Positions 11,932 through 23,269 of a stretch of DNA of 64,000 nucleotides are shown one piece after another. A program made the position numbers and the translations under genes. The DNA lies in contig NC_092796.1 in assembly GCF_918797505.1 (NCBI RefSeq), positions 29,646,098-29,710,097 of the forward strand. Reading direction: 5' to 3'. Each line of letters begins with the position of its first letter. Within the stretch, counting starts at the first letter, position 1. The stretch is from Bemisia tabaci (lineage: Eukaryota > Arthropoda > Insecta > Hemiptera > Aleyrodidae). The notes under the pieces were generated by a model, which was not told the origin of the DNA, ran no database searches, and was given only the letters and a program-made list of their open reading frames with translations.

Positions 11932-12038
11932 GACATACCGTCTGTTCCGGGTTCAGAGGCCAAAACTTCCGGATGCTGGAGCCGTAAGGTGCTACGCCCG
12001 GAACTTACGGCCTCTGAACCCGGAACGCGTACGGTATT
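11932..12038. repeat. Inverted repeat, 107 bp
   Basis: GTTCCGGGTTCAGAGGCC (11944-11961) is perfectly complementary to GGCCTCTGAACCCGGAAC (12009-12026), with partial pairing outward (ATACCGT with ACGGTAT). It probably is a small MITE. Confidence 0.75.
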
Positions 12039-12309
12039 TTACTCTATATAAAGCTGCTGTTCCCACTCACTATGCCCCCCCTAGATAAAAATTGGCCGAA
12101 GCGATTTCCTTTAAAATTGGTACACGCTCAGCTATTGTAATGAGGAGTTGATTAAAATTATTCCCACTCAAATCCGCTGCTTAGGACGCCCGCAAGAGCG
12201 AAAAGTTGTTTTTCCATATAGTATTACATTGGAGATACGCGGTTGTTTACGCGCATCGCGCCGAACAGGTTCAATCCTGTTGCGTGACGTCACTGCCTTA
12301 TAGACGAAA

Positions 12310-12990
12310 TTTAAGGTTTTAGGGGGTATTTTTCGACGAATGTTTGTGGAATTTGGTAAGCGGGGGTATTTTTCTCGGGGGATCTCGAATTTTTGGTAGG
12401 ATTTTCAAAATCTCAAAATCCAAGATGGCGGCCGTGGCCTAAAATGCTAAAGTCGGCTCCTGTTTGATCGATTTTCGTGAAACTCGGTATCCTAAGGTAT
12501 TTTTCGACGAGAAACTCGAATTTTTGGTTAGATTTTCAAAATTTCCAAATCCAAGATGGCGGCCGTGGCCTAAAATGCTAAGTCGGCTCCTGTTATATCG
12601 ATTTTCGTGAAACTCGGTAGCCAGGGGTATTTTTCGACGAGAAACTCGAATTTTTGGTCGGATTTTCAAAATCTCAAAATCCAAGATGGCGGCCGTGGCC
12701 TAAAATGCTAAGTCGGCTCCTGTTATATCGATTTTCGTGAAACTCGGTATCCAGGGGTATTTTTCGTCGAGAAACTCGAATTTTTGGTCGGATTTTCAAA
12801 ATCTCAAAATCCAAGATGGCGGCCGTGGCCTAAATTGCTATCTCGGCTTCCGATCCATCGATTTTTGTGAAATTCGGTAGTAGGAGGTGTATTTCGACGG
12901 AAAACTCGCATTTTTGGTCAGATTTTCATCATTTCCAAATCCAAGATGGCGGCCCCGCACGAAAACGCGGTCCGGACTCCTAGAACATCA
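12310..12990. repeat. Tandem array, 130-bp unit, about 5 copies
   Basis: The marker CAAGATGGCGGC recurs at 12421, 12552, 12682, 12812 and 12942, a spacing of 130-131 bases. Each unit also contains ATTTTTCGACGAGAAACTCG, TTTTCAAAATCTCAAAATCC and ATCGATTTTCGTGAAACTCG. The first and last units are the most diverged. It lies inside the CUB intron. The marker matches the YY1/Pleiohomeotic recognition sequence (reverse strand GCCGCCATCTTG). Confidence 0.9.
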
Positions 12991-13290
12991 ATTTCTGTAA
13001 AACTTGGTGAAAAAGAAGATTAAGACATAGATGTTGTCTCCTCATCAATGTTAAAAACTGTGCGGGGCGGTGGCGGCTCGCGGAGCGAGTCGCAAGTTCG
13101 TCGCGAAGCGTAGAACTGGGGTCCAGGGGCACTCCCCGGCTAGACGTGTCAGCTCGCAAAGCGAGCTAATCACGACTAGTATCCATATATATTTAGCCCG
13201 TAAGTACGGCTTCCGTGGCCGGAGTTTTTTTTAGTACACCTTTGAAGGACGGATCAGTTGCGAGTATTTAATTTTCAACCAAACCCTGAG

Positions 13291-13386
13291 GAAAATGGAC
13301 CAAATGCCGTTTTAAGTTCAAAGAAAATGGACCAAATGCCGTTTTAAGTTCAAAGAAAATGGACCAAATGCCGTTTTAAGTTCAAA
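13291..13386. repeat. 32-bp tandem repeat, 3 copies
   Basis: The block GAAAATGGACCAAATGCCG followed by TTTTAAGTTCAAA is repeated three times almost exactly, with GGACC at 13297, 13329 and 13361. It lies just 3' of the 130-bp array. Confidence 0.95.
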
Positions 13387-13761
13387 ATTAGTTTCAACTC
13401 GAAATTTTTTCATAGTATCTTTTCCGCCTAAAATTAAATGGCAGATTTGACCTCCAAAATGCACCATGAAATTTTGAAAGTTTGCAGATGAGATCAATTT
13501 TTTCTGCGCGGTCAAATCATCAGGACTTCAAACTTCATTACGTGCCCTTGCGTTCATCTGATTGTGAGCATGATAATGCAATTACCTGTTGGAATACAAA
13601 GCTCAGGCGTAGAAACTAACGCCCTTGCTTTTGAGTCTCTTTTCGCTACTCATTTTACATTGTTTTTCATTTCAGGTATAAAAAGTGTTCTAATTAATTT
13701 TTTTTATTTCTACAGCATTTTCGAAGGTAAACTTTTGTGAAGGCGTCACGCATTTTATAAT

Positions 13762-13886
13762 TTGGACGCATTTCTTCCAAACGGAACTATGTGCATGAAG
13801 ACATGAGCCCTGAGGCCCATAAGAATGCGTGCATTACAGAGCTCACGAGATAATGCGAATAGTTCCGTTTGACAGAAGTACGTCCA
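13762..13886. mobile_element. Family E MITE, 125 bp
   Basis: TTGGACGCATTTCTTCCAAA then CGGAACTAT at the left pairs with ATAGTTCCG then TTTGACAGAAGTACGTCCA at the right. The interior includes a second small palindrome around the GAGCCCTGAGGCCC region. Longer form of the family, like 43391-43520. Confidence 0.8.
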
Positions 13887-14075
13887 TTTTAAGTAATTAA
13901 TCCCTCGTTTTTATGACGGAGGTATTCATTGTGAGCCTGAAGAACGCTCCATAAAAAAGCCATTATCGATTCAATTATCGCGTGAAAACTTTACGGAAGA
14001 GAAAGAGGAATGGTCTGCTTCATCCTCAAACTATGCACAATATCTAACTGAGTGTGTTATTTTTTCATCTTTCAG

Positions 14076-14137
14076 GTGTTGTCCATAATTCTGTCTTCCT
14101 AATACTTCTTCTACTTTTGGTGGTGGTCGAGTTATGA
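14076..14137 (+). CDS. CUB-domain protein, terminal exon (hydrophobic tail and stop)
   Basis: It follows a strong acceptor (TTTTTTCATCTTTCAG) and starts with the last two bases of a split codon, exactly what the exon ending at 1889 needs. The joined codon is GGT (Gly). The exon then encodes VVHNSVFLILLLLLLVVVEL and a TGA stop at 14135-14137. A short polar hinge followed by an uninterrupted Leu/Val/Ile stretch ending at the stop codon is the pattern of a GPI-anchor addition signal, or of a single membrane helix with no cytoplasmic tail. The mature protein would thus sit on the outside of the cell surface, as suits a CUB protein. The model rests on frame agreement and on a meaningful translation. 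An additional exon in the 12-kb intron with neutral phase cannot be excluded. Confidence 0.7.
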
Positions 14138-14600
14138 TGACATGCTCTCCTCAAAAATCATCCCAATGCTCAATCCACGGACGCATTTCAACTCTTTTTA
14201 TGGAGTGAATGCTACAGCCGCCTTACAACGCTTCTCTCATTTGGTGGAGGAGTTCGATGGACATTTCATCGAATCTGATATCATTCATATTTCTACTTTG
14301 TGCCATTTCGCCAATCATCATTAGATTAGAATTTTAATAACACGCGTTTGTGTTTGTAATAATTTTGTTTTCTTTCCAGGAAATCTGTAATTTTTTGTAT
14401 TTTATTTTGCCTTTTTTAGTATGTCTTATTTTTTACTTCTCAAAGTAAGCGTTCAAAAACCACGTAACGCATACTTTAACTATCCCACCCCTTTTCTATA
14501 ATCTAACCATAATCCAAGATTGTTCCCCCTATTTCTACCTTTGACCCAAGTTATCTTAAAATAAACGTCCCATTTTCATAGATTTTCAACAAAGTTGTAA
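14138..14600 (+). promoter_or_regulatory. Probable 3' UTR with AATAAA poly(A) signal
   Basis: Sequence after the CUB stop codon. The first canonical AATAAA on the + strand that I noticed is at 14560-14565, about 425 bases after the stop, followed by T-rich sequence; another lies near 15490. Which is used cannot be decided by reading. Confidence 0.4.
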
Positions 14601-17351
14601 GTTAAAATCGCTCACGACCCAAATTTATAGTACTTTTCTGAAATTTGGAGCCGCACGTAACTATTTGCGTCACATTTCTTCGCTCACTATTCACTGCAAC
14701 GCATAAACGGACCCTCTTCCGTCCAATTGCATTTCGTAACATTTCCATTGTCTCTCGATGAGTTTTTTTGTAAAAATATATAACCTTTTCATCTTTAAAA
14801 ACTGAAAAATGCGGCGCACTCAACTTTGAAACTTGCACTGAAACTCATTAGGTTCATACTGATTGTTTTGCTGTTTTTGGTCTTAATTCCTCCACAGGAA
14901 GTTCGACCCCTGCCTTATTCTGTTTTCGTGTTACTTGCAGTATTGGGACCATATGTTCAATGTTTTTCTTGGTGGAAAGTTTTAACTTGAAAAGGTCCCT
15001 TTTGCGCGTACGGTTACGCCTTTGCGATCGTTTCGAACCCTGCTCGATACAATAACCGAGTCCCTTAGTTCCTTACCGAAAAGTGACTACCGCGAACTTC
15101 TGAGATTTTCCAAAGCGTGTAAAAAGTTTATTTATCCGTCAATAATTATGATTTAAAGTTGTTTCTCATTCTGGGGCTCTCTAGTTTATGTGCAGTGAAT
15201 ACCAAGAGTCTACGTTACTTGGTTTTCTTAAAAAAAGCCTAAGAGTACGACGCGCTGATTTAAAATATGCATATATAAGCAGAATCAAGCGAACTGATTC
15301 GAGGATGGCTGAGCAGGTCGGCACTCTCGGAATGAGAATTTAACTCCTCCGTTTTGTTCAAAACGTTGCTTTGACAGATCTCCAAACCTCTGTTATACTT
15401 TTCAAAAGTTGGTACCCGTGCTCTGATAGTGCTGTTCATCTGACAACAATGTCAGTGTCAGCTGATAATAATATTTTTATCATATGAGGTTAATAAAAAG
15501 TTTTCAGTCAGTCTTTGACATCCTGAATAATTGTCTTGGTATTTATTTACTAATTTTACGGAATTATATTTTATTTCTTATTAAAACTAAGAAATACAGT
15601 GCAATCTGTGTAAGTGCAATCTGTGATGAGCCTCGAGACTCATTAGACCATTAGCTAAACGTGGCTCATACAGGAATCCACTTACCCCTCTCTTCCCCAC
15701 GCTCCTGATCACTGCGTCGGCGTCTCGACGAACAATAGCTAATGACGGTCGCCAAGCTAGGCCGGGATCCTCAGCCCCTCGCCCAATTACTTACGCTTCA
15801 TTAACCATTTCACCGTCACGCTAGGATTCGCCCAATTTTCAAAAAAAATTGTTTCGCGAGTTTTTAGCAATTTTTTCCTTACTCTCCGTTGAAACACGAA
15901 TTAAAAGAGGTCTCATTCATAAAAATCGGCCAAATAGAAGAGAAGTTACAGTATTCGAAATCCGAAGAAATCAACAAAACTTCTCCAAACAAAAAATAAA
16001 ATGAAGGGGGGAAAAAAGAAATGTATAAATTACAATTTAATATGATTGACCTCAGAATGTGACAAGCAATTCAATTATAAAAAGGAGAAAAAATTGAGTG
16101 AAATTACAAAAAATTAGCCTCTTGCAAGGGGCTTCCTTGTATGAGTTTTGACCTGAAGACAAGTAAATCCCGTTACATTATTAAAACGAAATTGACTCCA
16201 TAGTTTAATGCCTTAGTTTCTTGAATACGATTATTTTAAGCTCTCGAAAATTTATACCAGCAATTTTACCCATGGGGTGATTTCCTGAGAGCTGATAATA
16301 TCACGAATTTCTCATAGAGCCCTTCAAAAATGGCTTGCTTTTTGGGCAGCCGAATCGGCCATCAAACCGGGGTTTAAATGGAAGCTGATAATAACACAAA
16401 GCTCTGAGAAAAATTTTGAGATGAGTATAGGAACGGTTTGTAAATTACGAGGAGAGGCGGGCATTCTGTTCAGCATATCGATACATAAGTATTTTCACAC
16501 GTAGAATTTAATTTTCACGTCAGGGAGTCGACATATTTTGATTTTTTCGATTTTATACGGAAAATGTATGGTTTTTCGGGATTGAAATTACTTACAATTG
16601 TTTCATGAAAAATGAATGCACCCAAAATGACTATAGCATTTTGACTTTCACATACGTGCACTCACTAAATCGATTGGTAAATTCAAAGAGTGGGTACATC
16701 GACCTGGTATATCAAGTTTCTGCAATTTTTCACGGCAAATCGGTAGATTTTCGGGATGTGGATTGCTTACTTTCAATTCATGAATGAATAAAGCATGGAC
16801 ATGGTTAAGCTTCTTTGCATGAAATGACGTTTCAAATAAAAAAATCAAGACATATTTAATACAATTGCATTTATATCGAGTAAATCTCTTTTCAATAATA
16901 TAACGGGATTTATAATACCGGTGATTTGGGTATTTTAGCCCCAAAATACCTTTAAATCGACTTTATCTTCTAGGAGTTCGACAGAATTTTTCCTTTCTTC
17001 GCTTAAATTTTTCCGTAGCACTTTTCTTCAAGAATCTGATAAGATTTTGCTTGAGGCAGATCAAAAAACTTAAATTTGTTCGAATAGCTTTCTAGATTCA
17101 CAATACACGGTCTCGTCAAGGTGCGTCGTTGACCTTGCACTGTTGGATCGTGAATTCTCTTGTTGTGCTGCTTGCCTTTTTTGAAATCTCTGTAAATGTA
17201 AACTAAAGGGGTTGATATGTGCGAGTTAATGACGCGCCTTATCAACACATTGTGTTGGAGTTCACTGCTTGTTTATGCATGCATACCAGTTAACAGGTAT
17301 CAAACGTAAACTTAACGAAATACATGGTCAAAAATATTTTTTAAGCTGCAG
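14600..17351. other. Intergenic, no recognisable feature
   Basis: AT-rich intergenic DNA between the two genes. I see no exon with domain content, no matched inverted repeats and no family copies. A tRNA-like string at 15303-15323 was rejected. The open frames at 16605-17248 are short and unrecognisable. Confidence 0.5.
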
Positions 17352-17355
17352 TATA

Positions 17356-17608
17356 CTGCCGTACTAAGGAAGAACACCGTATGAGCCACCAGGCGTTGCC
17401 AACTTTCTTTTGATAAAACACGAATTTCCTGGTAAACTTATGAATATTTTCCCTCCAATTTTTCAGGAAATTTTGCTCGCAATTTTACAGAAGGATTCTG
17501 AAAATTTAAGAGAAAAATATTCATAACTTTCCTCAAAAATAAGCATTTTATCGAAGGAAATTTGGCAACTCTTGAATTTTCATACGGCGTCCTTCCTTAG
17601 CAAGGAAG
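17356..17608. mobile_element. Family B MITE, 253 bp, TSD TATA
   Basis: CTGCCGTACTAAGGAAGAAC at the left and GTCCTTCCTTAGCAAGGAAG at the right. The sub-terminal CGTATGAGCC...GTTGCCAAC pairs with GGCAACTCTTGAATTTTCAT. TATA lies immediately outside both ends (17352-17355 and 17609-17612), a perfect 4-bp target duplication. Confidence 0.9.
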
Positions 17609-18006
17609 TATACGGCGTACAGTTTGAACAGCATTTCACATCCGAACTAGTGTAATAAGGCGTACAGGATTTACATGTCATTAGTATTAACAGCTGTTTT
17701 CAAACTTTTTTTTCATTTTCTTTTCCGTTATGGTAGAAATGCGTTTTACTCTTTTTCACCTATAATACATCCAATTCGAGTAAAATCGGAACAAGTCCCC
17801 TCTCCTCCTATTCCACGTGAGAGAAACACCTCTTCCACAGTAAGTTTCTCGTTTTTTATATACATTTGTATCAAACAAAAATCGTTGAATATAGTTTTCA
17901 AAAAATTAGCAATCAGTTTTTATTACTCACTTACCCATATATTTTATTTACATGAAGATAATTTCAACTCGTAGATTACGACGCATTTTTTTATTAAATT
18001 TACATG

Positions 18007-18703
18007 CAGGGCCGGATTAAGGGGGTGGCCACATGGGCCGCGGCCCATGGCGGCAAATCTATAGGGGGCGACAAATTTTGAATTTTTTTTAAATATAGGT
18101 ATAGAAAATTCGAATTTAGAAAAAAAATTACAAACGAGAAAAGGCGACAAAATCTCTGGCAATCGGCATGTAACACATATTAGCCCCTACATGACTGCAC
18201 AAATACTTCACGCATTACGGCAAACACAGTGCGATCAGCGTGAAACGCATAGCGCCTACAAGACTGGGTGAATACTTCACGCATTGTGTCAAACACAGTG
18301 CGTTCAGCAGCGGTCGGCGTGAAACTCATAGCGCCTACAAGACTGTCGGAATACTTCACGCATTGCGCCAAACACCGTGCGGTCTGCGCGGCGCGGTGGC
18401 GGAAGTCAAAATGTTTAAACCACGTTTATGTTTGTTCTTTCATTTCTTATGAATGGAAGGCCTTGTCCACACAGAGATAGGTTTACGACACTTAACTTTC
18501 GCGCAAAGTTCCGTGAATTTTTGCTAGTAGTGTTGACAGGGCTTTCCTAAAAAATATGTTCAACACAAGTAAACGCGTCTTATGCACCCCTCCCCCGCTG
18601 GCACGTTCATTTGATGGTTTTCATTGATGTTTCAAAACGAATGAGAAGAAGGCGGCAAAATACAGGCGGCCCCACGGGCGGCAAGTAGGTAAATCCAGCC
18701 CTG
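18007..18703. mobile_element. hAT-type non-autonomous element C1, 697 bp, 8-bp TSD
   Basis: The left end CAGGGCCGGATTAAGGGGGT and the right end AAATCCAGCCCTG form the terminal inverted repeat. Both sides carry TTTACATG (17999-18006 and 18704-18711), a perfect 8-bp duplication, which with CAGGG ends is diagnostic of hAT transposition. The interior has a 69-79-bp tandem repeat marked by AATACTTCACGCATT at about 18202, 18271 and 18350. No transposase is present, so it was moved by an enzyme encoded elsewhere. Confidence 0.95.
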
Positions 18704-18896
18704 TTTACATGTGCGATTAGTCATAGTTTTACATCATTCGATCCTTTTGGGGTTTGAAAAAATTATCACAATCAACTCAATTTCAATTTCAATTAGCATG
18801 ATCTTGCTGAATGGGGAAGATTCTGTTCATCCTGTGTTTCAAATGTTTGCTGTTCATTGTATCTGGAAACTACAGGATAATACTTTGGATCGCATT

Positions 18897-19152
18897 TCGA
18901 CGGCGTAAGTCGGCAATCGCATAACTCGGCTTGAGACGTTTCATACTCCCTGTCATACCTTATTTTTTAAACGGAAAACTACTCAACGGCAATTCTCTAA
19001 AACTGCCGTGATTTTTCCTCTCTGTGCGAAAAAAATTCTGCATAAACTTTAAGGTATGATGTCAATTTGTTCTCCTTTAAAAAAAAAACATAGAAGCGGA
19101 GATTTTCAGACACCGCAAACGAGGTATGTGATTGCGGACTTACACCGTCGAT
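18897..19152. mobile_element. Family D element, diverged, 256 bp
   Basis: TCGACGGCGTAAGTC at the left and GACTTACACCGTCGA at the right. The interior resembles the reverse of family D (CTGTCATACCTTATTTTTTAA, TTTTTCCTCTCTGTGCG). It is more diverged than 3666-3926. Confidence 0.75.
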
Positions 19153-19613
19153 TTAGCAAAAACGAACCAGCGCATTTATGCTATTGTAACAATTTTGCCT
19201 CATCACAATTATATAAACAATCTCCCAGAATAGCAAATAATTCTGGCTTCCCACCAAAATGTTTGTCAATTTTGATGGAAAATAATAGTATAAATTTTAA
19301 TACTGAACACCTAATACGCATTTTTAATAGAAAAGGGAGAAGTTGCACGATTTTGAAAACACTGTAATCGCGCTGGTGCCTTTTTGCTGAATGCGATCCA
19401 TACTATCCTGATGCGTTTCAACAATTGCCTAAATTTGTGTCACGTTTGATAAGTTCTGTCACAAAATAAAATCAGGATGATTTTCTTCGAAAGGAACAGA
19501 TCCCTTGGATTCGAAGGAAGACGAAAATAAATTGAGCTGTCCTAGAACTAATTAAATCATCCCCTCCATCAAGTAATGATGAGGATATTGAGTTCGACTT
19601 GCGCGTCAGCGTA

Positions 19614-19866
19614 CTGCCGTGCCAAGGAAGAACGCCATATAAGCCTTGAGACGTTGCCAAATTTCTTTCCATAAAAACCGAAATTATAGGGAAAATTATG
19701 AATATTTATTTCCAAAATTTTCAGACAGTTTCGTGCGCAATTTAATCTAAAATATCTGAAAATTTCAAAGGAAAATGTGCATGAATGTCGTCAATAATAC
19801 ATGTTTTATGAAGGTAAATTTGGCAACTCTCGAATGTTCATACGGCATTTTTCTTCAGCACGGCAG
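19614..19866. mobile_element. Family B MITE, 253 bp, TSD CGTA
   Basis: CTGCCGTGCCAAGGAAGAAC at the left, TTTTCTTCAGCACGGCAG at the right. CGTA flanks both sides (19610-19613 and 19867-19870). Confidence 0.92.
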
Positions 19867-20349
19867 CGTAAATAAATGAATAAAACGATCTCCATGAAAA
19901 AAACTCCCGTCTGAAAACGAGCAATATTGGGTCGCCCACTCGTTTCGAAAAGAGAAATGTAAACGACTCTGTGTCAAAATCAAATTAATCGACGCGATAA
20001 CCAGATTTATACGAGCGGAGCGACATTGATTTGAGGAATAAAATAGCGAAAAAACGAAAACCGAAAACATGAGCGCGGGTGACAACGAAGATAACGAGAG
20101 ACGGATGATTCATTTTTCCGATTCTTTTGTCAATTTCCCGTCACCTCTCATCGCAGCACCTCCATTGTCCAGTATCCATGACAGGCGCCAGCCTCCGCAT
20201 TTCGACCCAGTGACGCTCATTTCACGAATCTCGTTTCCTCTGGAAATCATTCAGACGTCATTGATGTCGTCGTTTAATTGCTTGTAGTTTTTTAAAGCGT
20301 TTATGTCAAATACACTGCACTACCACCTTCAAAGCGTAGGTGATCTACT

Positions 20350-20600
20350 CTGCCGTGCTAAGGAAAAACGCTGTATGAACCTGTAAGCGTTGCCAAATTT
20401 CCTTTGATAAAACTCGAATTGCTAGTAAATGTATGAATATTTTTATTCCAATTTTTCAAATGATTTCGTTCGCAATTTCACCTAAAGTTTCTGAAAATCT
20501 CAAGGGGAAATATTCGTAACTTGCCTCAAGAATAAACATCTTGTCGAAGGGAATTTAACACTATCGAATGTTCATACGGCGTTTTTCCTTAGCACCGCAG
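20350..20600. mobile_element. Family B MITE, 251 bp
   Basis: CTGCCGTGCTAAGGAAAAAC at the left, TTTTTCCTTAGCACCGCAG at the right. The flanks TACT and CACT match in 3 of 4 positions, as expected for an older 4-bp duplication. Confidence 0.88.
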
Positions 20601-20639
20601 CACTGAACCAAACTGCCATAATGAAACGAACAGACAATC

Positions 20640-20918
20640 AAACTCCAAAACCTCGCATCTCGGTTTGCGACGTCGCAGACTTCCTGTCATACATTATTTT
20701 TCAAAGAGAAAACTGATCAACGTCAATGCTGAGTAACTTCCTCGGAAAACTACTCATCGTCCGTGCTTAAAGACTTTCGTGATTTTTCTTCTCTGTGCGA
20801 AAAAACTTCTGCGAAAACTTCAAGAAATGATGTTGATTTTTTCACCTTCAAAAATGGTAGCGGAGATTTTACAAAAAATATGAACGAGGTACGTGGTTCG
20901 GGCGTCTTATCGTCGAAA
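20640..20918. mobile_element. Family D element, reverse orientation, diverged
   Basis: AAACCTCGCATCTCGGTTTG, CGACGTCGCAGACTTCCTGT and TTTTTCTTCTCTGTGCG reproduce family D in reverse orientation. The right side ends near CGTGGTTCGGGCGTCTTATC at about 20915. The terminal repeats are eroded. Confidence 0.65.
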
Positions 20919-20954
20919 TGTTTTTGCTTAAGCAGCGCGCTTCTTTTAATAGAG

Positions 20955-21030
20955 CGCTCTATTTTTTTATTTTATTTTATTTTTTTATTATTTTTTTTTT
21001 ATTTTTTTTTAAATATATTTAACTAATAAA
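20955..21030. repeat. T-rich low-complexity tract
   Basis: About 75 bases made almost entirely of T with scattered A (TTTTATTTTATTTTTTTATT and similar). Confidence 0.9.
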
Positions 21031-22727
21031 CTGAAATAGAAATTGTAAAATCTACCTACCGATGCCTCTCAGACGAACAGTTGCTTCAAAGTCATTGCAT
21101 TTTATATAATACTACTTTATTGCAAAGAATATAATTTCATTACCTATCGCGTCTAACATCGATACACGTGGAAACCATTTAACTGGACTTCTCTAAATCC
21201 TGAGCTTTCTCTTTGTCCACCGGCTTTTCCAAGAACTCGGATTCTGAAAGAGATCTATCTGTCGCGGAAGTCTAAGACGCAACATTATCATAAATTGATA
21301 GTAATTCAAGTTTGCACTACTGATATGACAATTAATTGTGTATTCTTATCGACAGCATCGATGCAATCTGACAAGTCGAATTTATAGTTTTTTCTCATTG
21401 TCATCTCATAAGTAGTTGTCGAAGTCATTTCGCGTCGCATCCTTGTAAAATTTTTATTGTTGTGGTTATGGGTTATAGGATCGTGTTATGATCTTCGGCG
21501 TTGGTATCTTAGCAGGTAAGTGAAAACAAAATTGGGTTCTACTTTTCTAGAAGAAAATAACTGGTTGAAAAAAAATCAAGAAAGAATGTTTAGTTTTGGG
21601 GGATAAGTTTAAGAAAGTTTGATTCAGAATCCAACGGATTCAGAAGACTCAGGGAAGAAAGCCAGGAACGCATATCCCCTACTTTTCCAAAAAAATTCGT
21701 TTCTTCGGCAATGATAAATTATTTTCATTGGTTGCCTTTACCTCCCACTTCCTTCCCTCTTCCTCCTTTTAAAATGCTCTTCCTTACACGTTTTGAGCAG
21801 ATTGGAGAAATCATCGCACAGTGAAGTTTGAGAAAACGATATGCACTCTGCACTTTGAGCCAGGAGAGCTGGCCTGCATCGTTGCTTTCCATCTGACAAA
21901 TCGATCATTTATTTAGAGCGATAGATTTTTCTCGGGAATTTTTCGTAAAAAGCATTTCTAATTTTTATTTGGGTTTTAAATGCGATGAGAGAGTACCAAC
22001 TCCTTTAAAAGCTATAGGAGGATAGGGTACTGTAGCGGCTAGGCATCGCAGAACGCCAGTGTGGCCAGAGAGCGTCGTGAAGGCGGCTATCATTTGGACC
22101 GCCTTTAGCAAAAAGAAACCAATGCTCATCTTTTATTGCCAAATTTAACATGATTATTCAATTTTTTACAATAGGACATTTGTGCGGATTCCTGTGAAAA
22201 TGTTCAGGAAGATGCTTCGTACAATGCAAAAAAAAAATAGCTGAAATTCGCAGCAAAATTCGCACAACCGTTTTCATGAAAAAATTAAATTCCCCAATTG
22301 AATTTGGCAATAGCTGATATGGCTTGGTTGCTTTCTGCTTTACGCGTTCCATTTATGTATGATTTGATGGCAATTCTACGAGATTTCGTGGATATGTAAA
22401 CTTGTTAATGAATAAAGAGATAAGTTGACAGATAAAACTTAATGGCGTAACCGTACAATCTAATCCCCTTTAACTCTGATCTCCTCAATTATTAGAAATA
22501 GTGCAATGGTGCTAGCAAAGAGATGGACTTTTAGCGTCCCTCGCCGGTTCCAAGTATTAGATGCCCACGCCGGGTCAATAATTGACCCAATGATTGCTGA
22601 AAACACGTATTCCGCGAGTTCTGGGGCTGGTACATCCAAACTGAGATGTAGGTCTACAAATACATCTTAAAAAAAGAATGAGACATCAAATTGAAAAAAA
22701 AAACACAAAATCAAATATCAACACAAT
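21031..22727. other. Intergenic; one possible small exon, otherwise nothing
   Basis: No repeat family member is evident. The only sequence of note is ATGATCTTCGGCGTTGGTAT continuing to a strong donor (GCAG|GTAAGTG, boundary 21515/21516). This could be a first coding exon (21488-21515) of an unseen gene, but no partner exon was found. Confidence 0.35.
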
Positions 22728-23260
22728 CGAAGATAGGAGAGACGTTTTTGGACCTGGTTTTCATAAGTTTTCTCCCGAATCAGAGCGATAATTCATTGGC
22801 AGCATAGAGCGGAGTATCGCGAGCTTACGTCTCGCGCCATAGCGCCTTCAATTTTGCAGATGCAACAAGGGCATCCATCAAGCACGAATAGTTCTATCCC
22901 TGCGCCGTCATCAACGCGCGACCTTTCCCTTGATCTGTTCCCATGTTGTGTTGGTTCCGTCAGTCTTTTTTATAGTGGTGCTTCAAGGGCTACGTTAGCA
23001 AAACATCCGAAGATAGGAGAGATGTAATCGAACCTTTTTTTTTACCTTTTCTCCCGAATCGAGTGATATCTCATTGACGGCATCGAGTGGAGAATTGCGA
23101 GTTCACGCATAGCGCCTTCAATTTTGCAGATACAACACGGAAATCCATCAAGCATGAATAGTTGTATCTCTGCGCCGTTATTAAAGCGAGTCCTTTCTCT
23201 AACTCTATTTCCATGTTGTGTCGGTTTCCTTTACCTCATTTATAGCGGGGTACTATCGAA
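22728..23260. repeat. Two-copy tandem duplication, about 280-bp period
   Basis: CGAAGATAGGAGAGA occurs at about 22728 and 23009. After each follow, in the same order, TTTTCTCCCGAATC, CATAGCGCCTTCAATTTTGC, CATCAAGCA(C/T)GAATAGTT, TCTGCGCCGT and TCCATGTTGTGTYGGTT. The two copies have drifted considerably, so the duplication is not recent. Confidence 0.85.
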
Positions 23261-23269
23261 CTAATAGAG

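Larger units (their letters stand above)
1890..14075 (+). other. 12.2-kb intron of the CUB gene
   Basis: The donor GTACGTGCG and the acceptor TTTTTTCATCTTTCAG are both good. The phases agree: one codon base before, two after. The intron is full of repeats: family B, D, E and H elements, a 510-bp palindrome, a 130-bp tandem array and a GC-rich island. I found no further exon with coherent CUB-protein sequence in it. Confidence 0.6.

Noticed and set aside
12439..12684. Minus-strand frame with a repeated FRRKIPLATEFHENR-like segment
   Set aside because: It is the 130-bp tandem array read as protein; the unit length (130) is not a multiple of three.
15303..15375. tRNA-like string (GGATGGCTGAGCAGGTCGG with a later GTTCAAAAC)
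   Set aside because: D-arm-like and B-box-like strings are present, but the acceptor stem does not pair and no anticodon arm can be formed.
18180..18480. Overlapping open frames with repeated YFTHC-type segments in hAT element C1 (also 27701-27952 and 45559-46033)
   Set aside because: They translate the internal tandem repeat in several frames; no transposase motif is present.
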